Positions 25,010 through 33,272 of a DNA stretch of 64,000 nucleotides are shown piece by piece. The stretch is from Kaistella soli (GTDB lineage Bacteria > Bacteroidota > Bacteroidia > Flavobacteriales > Weeksellaceae). Both the position numbers and the translations under genes were made by a program. The notes beneath the pieces are model-generated. The model was given only the letters and a program-made list of their open reading frames with translations, did no database searches and was not told the origin of the DNA. The stretch is from NCBI RefSeq assembly GCF_019038595.1, contig NZ_JAHOPF010000005.1, positions 186,001-250,000 on the forward strand, in the 5' to 3' direction. Each line of letters starts with the position of its first letter. Positions within the stretch are counted from its first letter, which is position 1.

Positions 25010-25269
25010 ATCGTTTAACCAATTGCTGGAAATAACAGTCCATACGCGGAAATTTCCCGTCCTCTACCCCATCCTTTAGGTTCCTCAGTGTTCCACATCT
25101 CCATTTCAGTCCATCTGTGGGATAATTTATCTCATCATTGGGGTTTTTCAGAGAAAATTTGGGGCCCACAAGTGAAAATTTGAGCTTTTGAACCTCACGA
25201 TTCCGGCAATATACCCCATGTATGCACTGATTTAATGATCCGTCGGGGTAAAGTAACCCGCCGGAGCAT
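25010..25269 (-). other. GC-rich non-annotated gap with a long open frame
   Basis: About 260 bases with no recognised gene. On the minus strand one frame stays open through almost the whole gap and into the end of the membrane protein gene. It contains WRCGTLRNLKDGVEDGKFP and related unusual composition, but the first ATG-like starts are poor (TTG or GTG only). It could be a dispersed repeat, a remnant or chance. Base composition is near 47% GC where sampled, above the surrounding genes. Confidence 0.3.
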
Positions 25270-25295
25270 TAAAAAAGCCCGCCTTATCGGCGGAC
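25270..25295 (-). terminator. Terminator of the 161-residue orphan gene
   Basis: On the minus strand GTCCGCC-GATAA-GGCGGGC followed by six T. Confidence 0.8.
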
Positions 25296-25315
25296 TCGAA
25301 AACTAATAAGGCAAA

Positions 25316-25801
25316 TTATGTAGTTGGCGTTGCGGGCGTGGTGCTTCTGCCGGTGCGGTTGAAGAACTGTTTCAGCTCACTGTGTTTGGTTTCGAAACCA
25401 TCTGCTCCGCTGCCGGCGCGGTAGCTGGTGTAGGCATAATCTGCCAGTGCCGCCTGGTAGTTATCGAAATCGTGCAGGGTTTTGGAATTCTTCATTTTTG
25501 TTATCAATGCTTCCAGACGTGAAATGAGGCTCTCAAAAACGGCGCGGCTGGCAAAATCTTTCTCAAACTCTGCCCAATCTACATCATTTACTGCGAGAGT
25601 AGGCTCGTTCTGGCGATAATCGTTTACTTTGTTTACCAGCAGTTTGTTCTGCTCGTTGATGCTGCCATACCTCTTGCGGTCTTCCGGGGTAAGTGAAACG
25701 TTCACCACGCTCAGCGCGTTTTCCAGTTCAGTTACGGCATCTTTTGCAGCGGTTACCTGTGCCGGGGTAAGGTGCACATTGTTTAAGTTTGTCAAAGGCA
25801 T
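25316..25801 (-). CDS. Conserved helical protein of unknown function, GC-rich gene
   Basis: 161 residues, cytoplasmic, largely alpha-helical. It starts MPLTNLNNVHLTPAQVTAAKDAV and has a repetitive heptad feel, then NDVDWAEFEKDFASRAVFESLISRLEALITKMKN and YQAALADYAYTSYRAGSGADGFETKHSELKQFF, ending in a Thr/Pro tail (RSTTPATPTT). Similar proteins occur in Flavobacteriia as hypothetical proteins, with no function that I know of. The first 120 bases of the locus are near 56% GC, well above neighbouring genes, which suggests unusual codon choice or transfer. It has its own terminator. Confidence 0.75.
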   Translation of the reverse strand: MPLTNLNNVHLTPAQVTAAKDAVTELENALSVVNVSLTPEDRKRYGSINEQNKLLVNKVNDYRQNEPTLAVNDVDWAEFEKDFASRAVFESLISRLEALITKMKNSKTLHDFDNYQAALADYAYTSYRAGSGADGFETKHSELKQFFNRTGRSTTPATPTT

Positions 25802-26008
25802 ACTATTGTGTTTTTATGGTTAGTGTTTCGAAAATAAAAGAAAATGGTGTATTCAGCAACCGTTAAAGAACCCTTTTTTGTCTGTTACGGTTTTCAGTAT
25901 TTTTATTAATTGTTTGCAAAAGGATCGTGTGTTGTCTTCAGCAGGAAACTTAAAATTTAATTATGATGATTAATTAAAATTTTTATCATAGAAATTCGTT
26001 ATTAAAAC

Positions 26009-26659
26009 ATGAATAAGATTTTAGTATTTTTGATGGGTCTAATTTTGTATTCCTGCAACGGCCAGGAGACGCAGAAACCTTTAACAAAAAATGTAAAAAT
26101 GGATAAACAGAATTTAGAATATATCACCTTCGGTGGCGGATGTTTTTGGTGTGTGGAAAGTTGTTTCAATATGCTGAAAGGGGTGGATGCAGCTGTTTCG
26201 GGATATTCAGGCGGACATAAGCCAAACCCGACCTATGAAGAGGTTTGTACCGGAGAAACCGGCCATGCCGAAGTAGTACAGATTGCCTACGACCCGAAAA
26301 TTATTTCTTACGAACAGCTGATGGATGTTTTCTTTTTCCTGCACGATCCTACACAACTGAACAGACAGGGAAATGATATCGGAACCCAATACCGGTCGGT
26401 GATTTTCTATAAAGACGATGCCGAAAAACAGAAAGCAGAAGCAGCTTTGAAGGCTTCTGAAGCTTCCGGAAGATGGCACGGAAAATATGTAACCGAAGTG
26501 GTGAAGTTTGAGAAGTTCTGGCCGGCGGAACAGTATCATCAGGGGTATTATAGAGAAAATCCTACCCAGCCTTACTGCAGCGCGGTGGTGGGACCTAAAA
26601 TTGCCAAATTCAAAAAGCATTATGGCGAACTGGGAATGCTGGAAACGAAAACTGAATAA
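26009..26659 (+). CDS. msrA: Peptide-methionine (S)-S-oxide reductase, lipoprotein form
   Basis: Repairs oxidised methionine (S-sulfoxide). 216 residues. A lipoprotein signal ends at Cys16 (LILYSC), so the enzyme acts in the envelope and not in the cytoplasm. The catalytic motif GGGCFWC puts the active cysteine at Cys45. GYSGGHKPNPTYEEVCTGETGHAEVVQI, FFFLHDPTQLNRQGNDIGTQYRSVIF and YHQGYYRENP are family signatures. No MsrB domain is fused. A terminator shared with the convergent gene follows. Confidence 0.96.
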   Translation: MNKILVFLMGLILYSCNGQETQKPLTKNVKMDKQNLEYITFGGGCFWCVESCFNMLKGVDAAVSGYSGGHKPNPTYEEVCTGETGHAEVVQIAYDPKIISYEQLMDVFFFLHDPTQLNRQGNDIGTQYRSVIFYKDDAEKQKAEAALKASEASGRWHGKYVTEVVKFEKFWPAEQYHQGYYRENPTQPYCSAVVGPKIAKFKKHYGELGMLETKTE

Positions 26660-26660
26660 T

Positions 26661-26695
26661 AAAATAAGCGGAGAAAGATTCTCCGCTTTATTTTT
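26661..26695. terminator. Bidirectional terminator between msrA and the DUF3267 gene
   Basis: GCGGAGAA-AGA-TTCTCCGC with A-rich and T-rich flanks on both sides. The stop codon of the minus-strand gene (26688-26690) lies within its flank. Confidence 0.8.
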
Positions 26696-27254
26696 GCCTG
26701 TAAATATAATATCCTGCTTCCGATGGATGATCCTGAACATAATCTTCAGGATTTTCTTTTTTAATTAAATGGTAAATCATTAAATCTCCTGCCGCTGCCC
26801 CGGAAAATATGATTCCGAAAATGAGCAGCATAAGGCTTCCGGTGAATAAACTGATGACTGCCGGAATAATTCCAAGGAAAATAAACGGAGCCAGTAAAGC
26901 GATGATATAATGCCTGATTTTCAGAGGTTCTTTACAATGGCAATAAGGCGTGAGTGTTTTCCATAAGATGCCAAATTTGATGGATCTGAAGCCTTTTGAG
27001 GCATACTTTGCAAAGAAAATTCCGTGGATGAATTCATGAACCACAATTCCTAAGATCATCCCCACAACAGGTGCAAGTAATTTGATAAAAACATTATCGG
27101 TTTGGAATATACTTTTTGAGGAACCAGTTTGCCAAAGTAAGAAGAACGGTACGGCAAAAATAAGTGCAAAAAAGCCTAAATATTTTAATGCAACAATATT
27201 AGCTTTCACCAAATCGATTTTTTTCTCCTCTTTATCTAAGTTTTCAAGATTCAT
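26688..27254 (-). CDS. DUF3267 putative zincin membrane metalloprotease
   Basis: 188 residues with four hydrophobic segments (about 22-42, 56-75, 112-135 and 138-158). HEFIH at residues 73-77 is an HExxH zinc motif embedded in the second segment (GIVVHEFIHGIFFAKYASKGF), which places it in the DUF3267 putative zincin peptidase family. The PYCHCKEPLKIRHYIIALLAPF motif follows, where a third ligand may lie. Substrates are unknown. Convergent with msrA. Confidence 0.88.
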   Translation of the reverse strand: MNLENLDKEEKKIDLVKANIVALKYLGFFALIFAVPFFLLWQTGSSKSIFQTDNVFIKLLAPVVGMILGIVVHEFIHGIFFAKYASKGFRSIKFGILWKTLTPYCHCKEPLKIRHYIIALLAPFIFLGIIPAVISLFTGSLMLLIFGIIFSGAAAGDLMIYHLIKKENPEDYVQDHPSEAGYYIYRQK

Positions 27255-27297
27255 GTTTTAGTTTCAGTTTTCTCAAAAATACTAAAATATATGTCAT

Positions 27298-27329
27298 AAA
27301 AAAAGCCCGCCGAAAAATCAGCGGGCTTT
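27298..27329 (-). terminator. Terminator of the S46 peptidase gene
   Basis: 9-bp stem AAAGCCCGC / GCGGGCTTT, followed on the minus strand by a run of seven T. Confidence 0.85.
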
Positions 27330-27347
27330 GTCATATTCGGAAAATAT

Positions 27348-29486
27348 TTATTTTACTAAAGTCATTTCACTGATCAAGTGACCTGCTTTACCGTACTTTT
27401 CAATAATCCAAAGAACCATTCTTACATCAACATTGATTGTTTTCTGCATTTTCGGGTCGAAGATAATATCTCCGCTTAACGCCTCGCTGTTACCGTCGAA
27501 CGCTAAACCAAGTAAGTTACCCTGACCGTCAAGAATCGGAGATCCTGAGTTTCCTCCTGTAATGTCATTATCCGAAAGGAAGTTGGCAGGCATGAATCCT
27601 TTTTTGTCTTTATACTGACCGAAATCTTTTTTCTTCACCAAATCGATAAATCTCTGTGGCAAATCAAATTCTTCGTCGCCTTTTTTGTATTTGGCAACCA
27701 TTCCGTTTACGTCTGTATAATAGTTGTTTTTAGGTTTGATACCGTAATAGTTTCTGTCAGCTCTTTCCGGCAAGGTGCTTATTTTACCGTAAGTAAGTCT
27801 CATGGTAGAGTTGGCATCCGGATAGAAATCTTTCCCCGGCATTGATTTTCTCAAACCGTCTAGGAATATTCTGCTGTTTTTAGCGAAAGCTTCGTCAACT
27901 TTAGCATATTTCTCCCCTGCTAATTTCTGATCATTGATGAATCCGTTTGCAAGTTTCATTAATGGATCTGCATCAATCTTCAATCTGTCCGGATTGTTTA
28001 CAAAATTCATTGCAGACTCTTTTGTAGCAAATACAGAAGAGAAGGCCATTGTAGAAAGGTTTTTTGCGTCTGCTGCCAACAAAGTTGGGGAAGCATCTCC
28101 TTTGGTTACTCTCTGCTGATAAAGATTAACCATTGAATTCAGCATTTCACCTTCAAGTTTGGTATTGAAACCGTCGTACATTTTATCGATCGCATCGGTA
28201 ACTTTGGTTTTCATCGCAACCTGTCCGTTCGCATCCTGATCTGCGTAAGTTTTCAATAAAGAACCTAACTGGTATGCAACCGAGATATATTTTGCATTTC
28301 TCTGAAGCTGAGAAGCATAGTTTCTTTCAACATTTCTGTTGGAGAACTGCGCGTAGTTGGCTTTAATATCACTTAAAACTCCGCTGTAAGCAGCCTGATT
28401 TTCAGGTAAAAGTGCCCAAACCATATACTTTTCTTCCAGGGCTTTCTTGTCCGCAATAGTTCCATTTTTGTTAACGGCATCGATGGTTCCCTGTCTGTTT
28501 TTCCAGTAATTAGCTACGGATGCATATTGTGAAGCATAATCAAGTTTGGTTGCCTGATCTTTGTCCATATATTTTTTCATTACGTCCATGGCAACTTTGG
28601 AAGCCTCAACCCAAGCCGGATAGTCTTTGTTAACCATCTGCTCGATACCGTAAGAAGTAAGATATCTGTTAGTTCTTCCCGGGAAACCAAGAATCATTGC
28701 AAAATCTCCAGGCTTGTAACCTTTCAGGGAAATAGGAAGCGCGTGCTTCGGCTTCATTGGTACATTGCTAGGAGAATATTCTGCAGGGTTACCGTTGGCA
28801 TCGGCATATACTCTGAACACAGAGAAATCTGCAGTATGTCTCGGCCACTCCCAGTTATCAGTATCTCCACCGAATTTACCTAAAGAGTTAGGAGGCGTAC
28901 CTACCAATCTTACATCTTTGAAATCCTGATATACGAAATAATAAAATTCGTTTCCGTTAAAGAAATCTCTTACCACAACGCTGTATTTTCCGTTTTCGGA
29001 ATTTTCAGCCTGGATAGCTTTATATTCAGCATCGATAACTGCTTTTCTTTCGTCAGCAGACATGCTGTTGTTTAATTTGGAATTGATACGCTGTGTAGCA
29101 TCATCCATTCTTACCAAAAATCTCACAGAAAGACCTTTTGCCGGAAGTTCCTCGCTTTTTTTCATTGCCCAGAAACCGTTTGTTAAGTGATCTTTCTCAG
29201 GGGTTGATAATGCTGCAATGTTTCCGTATCCACAGTGGTGGTTGGTAAAAAGTAAACCTTCTTTAGAAACCATTTCTGCAGTACAGCCACCGCCAAACTG
29301 AACGATTGCGTCTTTTAAGCTTGAGTTATTCACTGAATAAATTTCTTCAGGAGTAAGCTTAAGACCTTCTTTTTTCATATCAACTCCGTTGAGTCTTTTA
29401 ACCATCATCAGAAGCCACATACCTTCATCGGCTTTGATCTGTAGAAAGCTCAGCATGAATGTGAGCAGTAAAAATATTCTTTTCAT
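27348..29486 (-). CDS. S46 family dipeptidyl-peptidase (DPP7-type)
   Basis: Periplasmic exopeptidase that releases dipeptides from oligopeptides, central to protein-based nutrition in Bacteroidota. 712 residues with a signal peptide (1-19). The chymotrypsin-like triad is visible: His in TNHHCGYG (83/84) and Ser647 in GNSGSP. The residue 18 after the serine is Gly665. The same position is Gly in P. gingivalis DPP7 (hydrophobic P1) and Arg in DPP11 (acidic P1), so DPP7-like specificity is inferred. The middle of the protein is the S46 helical domain that caps the active site. It is probably monocistronic. Confidence 0.93.
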   Translation of the reverse strand: MKRIFLLLTFMLSFLQIKADEGMWLLMMVKRLNGVDMKKEGLKLTPEEIYSVNNSSLKDAIVQFGGGCTAEMVSKEGLLFTNHHCGYGNIAALSTPEKDHLTNGFWAMKKSEELPAKGLSVRFLVRMDDATQRINSKLNNSMSADERKAVIDAEYKAIQAENSENGKYSVVVRDFFNGNEFYYFVYQDFKDVRLVGTPPNSLGKFGGDTDNWEWPRHTADFSVFRVYADANGNPAEYSPSNVPMKPKHALPISLKGYKPGDFAMILGFPGRTNRYLTSYGIEQMVNKDYPAWVEASKVAMDVMKKYMDKDQATKLDYASQYASVANYWKNRQGTIDAVNKNGTIADKKALEEKYMVWALLPENQAAYSGVLSDIKANYAQFSNRNVERNYASQLQRNAKYISVAYQLGSLLKTYADQDANGQVAMKTKVTDAIDKMYDGFNTKLEGEMLNSMVNLYQQRVTKGDASPTLLAADAKNLSTMAFSSVFATKESAMNFVNNPDRLKIDADPLMKLANGFINDQKLAGEKYAKVDEAFAKNSRIFLDGLRKSMPGKDFYPDANSTMRLTYGKISTLPERADRNYYGIKPKNNYYTDVNGMVAKYKKGDEEFDLPQRFIDLVKKKDFGQYKDKKGFMPANFLSDNDITGGNSGSPILDGQGNLLGLAFDGNSEALSGDIIFDPKMQKTINVDVRMVLWIIEKYGKAGHLISEMTLVK

Positions 29487-29544
29487 TTATAAATTATTTT
29501 ATAGGGGCTAATTTAAGAAAATCATTTCATATACGGCTTTTTCC

Positions 29545-29577
29545 AAAAAAAAATGGATGAGAAACTCTCATCCATTT
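29545..29577 (-). terminator. Terminator of the T9SS-secreted protein gene
   Basis: Perfect 12-bp stem AAATGGATGAGA / TCTCATCCATTT with an AAC loop, followed on the minus strand by a T-run. Confidence 0.85.
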
Positions 29578-29598
29578 GATTATTTATTAAACTTAAAA

Positions 29599-30945
29599 CT
29601 ATTTTTTGATAAGTTTAGTATTTTCAACAGCGCCTCCGCCATAGTACACCTGAAGCATGTAAGTTCCTTTTGCTAAAGAAGATACATTGATTTGGTTACC
29701 TGATTTGAATGACTGAACTTTCTTCCCAGTCATATCAATAACTGTAATATTTTCAATTTTCTTATCAGCAGAGATGTTTACAACATCGGTAGCCGGGTTA
29801 GGATATACTTTTAAGTTTGCTTTCAATGCATTATCAGAAGTTCCTAAAGCAAGGTTTCCGCTGAATTTTAAGATACCTGTTGATCCAGAAGGCCCATCGC
29901 TAAATTGACCAGCCCATCCTGTAGTAGGATTAAGGAAAGCAACTTTACCTCTCTGATTCCCAGCATCAATGCTTGTCCATGTTACACCTCCATCTGTGGA
30001 ATATGCAGATCCCATGAATCCTGGGCTTCCTGAATTAATTCCTGTAGACACATAGGTATTAGGCGTACCAGGCACATAAGTAACATCACCAAAGTACCAA
30101 GTTCCTGTTGTTGATACAGGAAGCCATGTTACGCCACCATCATTGGTTGAATACAATCCTGCAGTTGTTGTTGCTGGAGAACCAGCACCATCCACGGCTA
30201 TAAGAAGACCATTGCTTCCATCTTTAAATGCAAAAGTTCCGGAAGATCCGGAGGTAGTTACTCCCCCAAAATCGATCACAGGAGAAACGTTAGCTGTCCA
30301 AGTGGTACCTCGGTCAGTTGAGTGAAGAATTCTCCCCAAATCCGTTCCGAACCAGATATTGTCCCCAACAACTTCTTTCATAGCTACATAGCTATAATCC
30401 CCTGCAGCAGCAGGTCTTCCTGCAACAGCAGTCCAGGTTGTACCTCCGTTGGAAGTTTTATACATTTCAAATTTTCCGTCAGCAACTGGATCTCCGCATG
30501 CCCATCCATTATTTGCATCCCAAAAGTAAATCTGGTTACCGAATGAACTTGAAGCAAATCCAGATGTTTGCTGAGCCCAAGATGCGCCTCCATTAGTCGT
30601 TTTCCAGATTCTGTTTCCGTTTGTTCCTGCCGCATACGGAGCAGTGATGATCCATGCAGTATTTGCATCAACAGCTGCAATATCAGAAATTAGCGCATTT
30701 GAACCGGGTCCAGCTACTGTAGAAGCTGTCCAAGTCGTTCCTCCATTTGTAGTTCTTGAAACAATCTTTGGATAAGTCCCTGCTCCGGAACCATCATATG
30801 CGAATGTCCAGGCGGTATTTGCATCAACAATTGCTATTTCGTCTACCCCAAAATTTAAGGGGAATTTAGTGCCCTGCGGGGTCCAAGACTGGGCCTGAGT
30901 CGCCATTGAAACCAGCGCCACGCCAGTAAGTAAAAGTTTTTTCAT
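29599..30945 (-). CDS. Secreted Asp-box beta-propeller protein with T9SS type A sorting domain
   Basis: 448 residues. A signal peptide (1-20, ending TQAQ) is followed by a YCF48/sialidase-like propeller with at least six repeats of the form TTNGGTTWTAS, STDRGTTWTAN and STDGGVTWTSI (Asp-box/BNR repeats) over residues about 40-350. The C-terminal ~72 residues (NLKVYPNPATDVVNISADKKIENITVIDMTGKKV, SSLAKGTYMLQVYY) form a T9SS type A sorting signal that directs export through the Por machinery and surface attachment. The ligand is unknown. Confidence 0.92.
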   Translation of the reverse strand: MKKLLLTGVALVSMATQAQSWTPQGTKFPLNFGVDEIAIVDANTAWTFAYDGSGAGTYPKIVSRTTNGGTTWTASTVAGPGSNALISDIAAVDANTAWIITAPYAAGTNGNRIWKTTNGGASWAQQTSGFASSSFGNQIYFWDANNGWACGDPVADGKFEMYKTSNGGTTWTAVAGRPAAAGDYSYVAMKEVVGDNIWFGTDLGRILHSTDRGTTWTANVSPVIDFGGVTTSGSSGTFAFKDGSNGLLIAVDGAGSPATTTAGLYSTNDGGVTWLPVSTTGTWYFGDVTYVPGTPNTYVSTGINSGSPGFMGSAYSTDGGVTWTSIDAGNQRGKVAFLNPTTGWAGQFSDGPSGSTGILKFSGNLALGTSDNALKANLKVYPNPATDVVNISADKKIENITVIDMTGKKVQSFKSGNQINVSSLAKGTYMLQVYYGGGAVENTKLIKK

Positions 30946-31073
30946 AATCTTTAAAGTTTAATGATTTTCGGTAAAAGTATATAATTCAAAAATAATATGC
31001 AAACTATATTATCATTTTTTTAACTAAACACGTGATTTAATAACGAATTGGGATTTTAAATAAAACATGAGGC

Positions 31074-31109
31074 AAAAAAAAATGAACTTTAATTAGATTA
31101 AAATTCATT
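31074..31109 (-). terminator. Terminator of the engB-GNAT operon
   Basis: Imperfect 13-bp stem AATGAACTTTAAT / ATTAAAATTCATT with one mismatch, followed on the minus strand by a T-run of about eight. Confidence 0.75.
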
Positions 31110-31131
31110 TTAAAAAAGTCAAAAGCTTTTA

Positions 31132-31584
31132 TTAAATAGTTCTTACCATTTCGGTGTGCGGAATATCATCTTCCAGATATTTAAGTCCAGTATCAAGAAA
31201 GCCAAATTCTGAATAAAATTTCAAAAGATAATCCTGCGCTGAAATACGCACGGATCGGCTGGCAAATCTCGTTTCAATGGAATCTAAAGCGACTGTCATC
31301 AAGAATTTCCCCAACTTTAATTTTCTGAATTTAGGATTGGTCAAGACTCTGCCAATTGAAGCTTCAGGATATTTAATTCCAAGATTAAAAATCCGGCAAT
31401 ATGCCAAAACCTCCCCCTCTTTTTCAGCCCAGATGTGCACTGCCTTTTCGTCATATCCGTCCGCATCAAGATAATAACAGGTCTGCTCCACAATAAAAAC
31501 CTCCTGACGGATTTTCAGAATGCTGTATAATTCTTCAGTAGAAAGCTGAGGGAAAGATTTTATCTTCCAAATGATACCGTTCAT
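31132..31584 (-). CDS. GNAT family N-acetyltransferase (ElaA-like)
   Basis: 150 residues. LSTEELYSILKIRQEVFIVEQTCYY is the ElaA-type start. GRVLTNPKFRKLKLGKFLMTVALD holds the acetyl-CoA pyrophosphate-binding loop (R/Q-x-x-G-x-G/A variant, here LKLGKFL). RISAQDYLLKFYSEFGFLDTG completes the core. The acceptor is unknown. The start codon overlaps the engB stop in a TAATG arrangement, so they are translationally coupled. Confidence 0.9.
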   Translation of the reverse strand: MNGIIWKIKSFPQLSTEELYSILKIRQEVFIVEQTCYYLDADGYDEKAVHIWAEKEGEVLAYCRIFNLGIKYPEASIGRVLTNPKFRKLKLGKFLMTVALDSIETRFASRSVRISAQDYLLKFYSEFGFLDTGLKYLEDDIPHTEMVRTI

Positions 31585-32204
31585 TATTCAAAGTTCACTT
31601 TGTTTTCAAACAGAAACTGATTAGTTGTTGAAATGAATTTTAAGATCTCATCACCTCCAACCTTTTTCTCTGCAGAGGTAATATAAATTTCAGGTAAATC
31701 TTCCCAGGTTTTAAGAAGTTCATTTTTATAATCTTCCACATTCGTGATAACGGTATTCGGTTTCAGCTTGTCCGCTTTCGTAAATACAATTGAAAACGGA
31801 ACGCCGTTTTCACCGCACCACTCTATAAATTCAATATCAATTTTCTGAGGAGTGTGACGGGCATCCACCAAAACGAACAGATTAACCAGATTTTTCCGGT
31901 TCAATATATAGTTTGTAATAATTTTCTCAAAATCCCGCCGCATACTTTTGGAGACCCTTGCATAACCGTAACCTGGCAAATCGGTAAGATACCACTTTTC
32001 ATTGATCAGAAAATGATTGATGAGCTGTGTCTTACCCGGGGTTTGCGATGTCTTTGCCAAATCTTTATGATTCAGCATCGCATTGATTAAGGATGATTTT
32101 CCCACGTTCGACCGTCCGATGAATGCATATTCGGGCAAATTCGGTTCCGGGCACTCCTGCCATCTCCCGCTGCTTTTGACAAATTCTGCTGTTTTGATTA
32201 CCAT
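31584..32204 (-). CDS. engB: Ribosome biogenesis GTPase EngB (YsxC/YihA)
   Basis: 206 residues. Small GTPase needed for late 50S assembly. G1 is GRSNVGKSS (residues 30-38), G3 is DLPGYGYA, G4 is TKAD and G5 is in ITSAEKK. The switch region [13 protein letters not shown] is characteristic of EngB. It is followed by a coupled GNAT gene. The upstream alpha/beta hydrolase is separated by a terminator. Confidence 0.96.
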   Translation of the reverse strand: MVIKTAEFVKSSGRWQECPEPNLPEYAFIGRSNVGKSSLINAMLNHKDLAKTSQTPGKTQLINHFLINEKWYLTDLPGYGYARVSKSMRRDFEKIITNYILNRKNLVNLFVLVDARHTPQKIDIEFIEWCGENGVPFSIVFTKADKLKPNTVITNVEDYKNELLKTWEDLPEIYITSAEKKVGGDEILKFISTTNQFLFENKVNFE

Positions 32205-32232
32205 TTCTGAATTTTTTTCAAATTTAATTAAA

Positions 32233-32259
32233 TAAAAAATGGAAGCTTAAACTTCCATT
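32233..32259 (-). terminator. Terminator of the alpha/beta hydrolase gene
   Basis: AATGGAAG-CTTAAA-CTTCCATT (8-bp stem), followed on the minus strand by TTTTTATTT. Confidence 0.75.
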
Positions 32260-32262
32260 CAC

Positions 32263-33027
32263 TTATTTTTCGATTTTCTTTAACCAACTATATAATATCT
32301 CATTAAACTCATCGGGTTTTTCCATCATGGCAGCGTGTCCGCAATGCTCAATCCAATAAAGTTCTGAGTTCGGTAAAAATTTGTTCATATCTATCGCCAC
32401 TTCCGGCGGAGTAACATTATCCTGTCTTCCCCAGATCAGGCAAACGGGTTTTGTAATTTTCGGCAAATCATTCAACATATTATGTTTGATGGCGCTTCGT
32501 GCAAGCATTACCGTTTTAATTCCTTTCATCCTGTCGTTCACAACAGAAAAAACCTCATCCACCAGCTCATCAGTTGCCACTTTCGGATCATAGAAAACAT
32601 CTTCTGTTTTCTTTCTGATATATTCTTTATCGGATTTTCTCGGGAAACTGTCTCCGAATGTTCTCTCATAAAGCCCGGAACTCCCGGTCAACACAAGATC
32701 AGATACAAGTTCAGGTCTTGCTAAAGTCAAAATCAAACCGATATGTCCTCCCATTGAGTTTCCAACAACAGTTACAGGCTCATCAACTTTTTCTTCAATA
32801 AATTTCGCAACATATTTCGCAATTGTTGTTAAGTTGGTATTAAGAATCGGTAAATCGTAGATGGGAAGCACGGGAACAAAAACTCTATATCCACGTTCGG
32901 AAAAAAAGTTTACTGTTTTGTCGAAATTACTCAAACCGCCCATTAATCCGTGTAATAAAATCAACGGATGCCCTTCTCCAGCCTCAATGAAAGAGAATTT
33001 CTTTTCTTTTTTCGTAATAAATCTCAT
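32263..33027 (-). CDS. Alpha/beta fold hydrolase
   Basis: 254 residues. The oxyanion-hole motif LLHGLMGG (about 24-31), the nucleophile elbow GNSMGG with Ser91, and the catalytic His231 in EHCGHAAMMEKPDEF are clear; WGRQDNVTPP carries the acid (Asp near 207). This is a general hydrolase of the type found in many bacteria (similar to MhpC/esterases). There is no secretion signal. The substrate is unknown. A TATTTTTG box lies 22 bases upstream (33049-33056). Confidence 0.9.
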   Translation of the reverse strand: MRFITKKEKKFSFIEAGEGHPLILLHGLMGGLSNFDKTVNFFSERGYRVFVPVLPIYDLPILNTNLTTIAKYVAKFIEEKVDEPVTVVGNSMGGHIGLILTLARPELVSDLVLTGSSGLYERTFGDSFPRKSDKEYIRKKTEDVFYDPKVATDELVDEVFSVVNDRMKGIKTVMLARSAIKHNMLNDLPKITKPVCLIWGRQDNVTPPEVAIDMNKFLPNSELYWIEHCGHAAMMEKPDEFNEILYSWLKKIEK

Positions 33028-33224
33028 AAAATTGCTTTATCAGCCTTGCAAAAATACAAATTAAAGACCAACTTTAATTTATATTGATTGAATTTTCAAT
33101 AAAATTAAGCATTTTAATTATGCTTCAAATACTTTTTTTAAAAAAATGATAAAGCAATCATAACTGCTTTTTAATCAAATATTTAATGCTTAAAATCAAA
33201 ACTTATTAACATTAAGTCAAAAAG

Positions 33225-33239
33225 TGGGAAAAAGTGGGA
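33225..33239 (+). promoter_or_regulatory. MraZ operator (two TGGGA repeats)
   Basis: TGGGA at 33225-33229 and again at 33235-33239, a direct repeat with a ten-base period. TGGGN repeats with this spacing are the documented MraZ binding boxes. They lie 20 bases upstream of the -7 box of mraZ, where the -33 element would be, so MraZ would block its own promoter and that of the dcw cluster. Confidence 0.75.
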
Positions 33240-33258
33240 GGTTTTAGAAATTTTTATA

Positions 33259-33266
33259 TAAATTTG
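33259..33266 (+). promoter_or_regulatory. -7 box of the mraZ/dcw promoter
   Basis: TAAATTTG ends six bases before the mraZ ATG at 33273, which gives a very short or absent leader. It shows that the in-frame ATG at 33234 is upstream of the promoter and not used. Confidence 0.65.
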
Positions 33267-33272
33267 TCCCAA

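Noticed and set aside
26207-26740. 177-codon minus-strand ORF opposite msrA
   Set aside because: Shadow of msrA, running through the terminator between the convergent genes.
33107-33125. Small inverted repeat AAGCAT / ATGCTT before mraZ
   Set aside because: Only six base pairs in very AT-rich DNA; likely chance, no known regulator.
33234-33272. Upstream in-frame start of mraZ
   Set aside because: The ATG at 33234 lies upstream of the -7 box and within the operator; the start at 33273 fits homologues.
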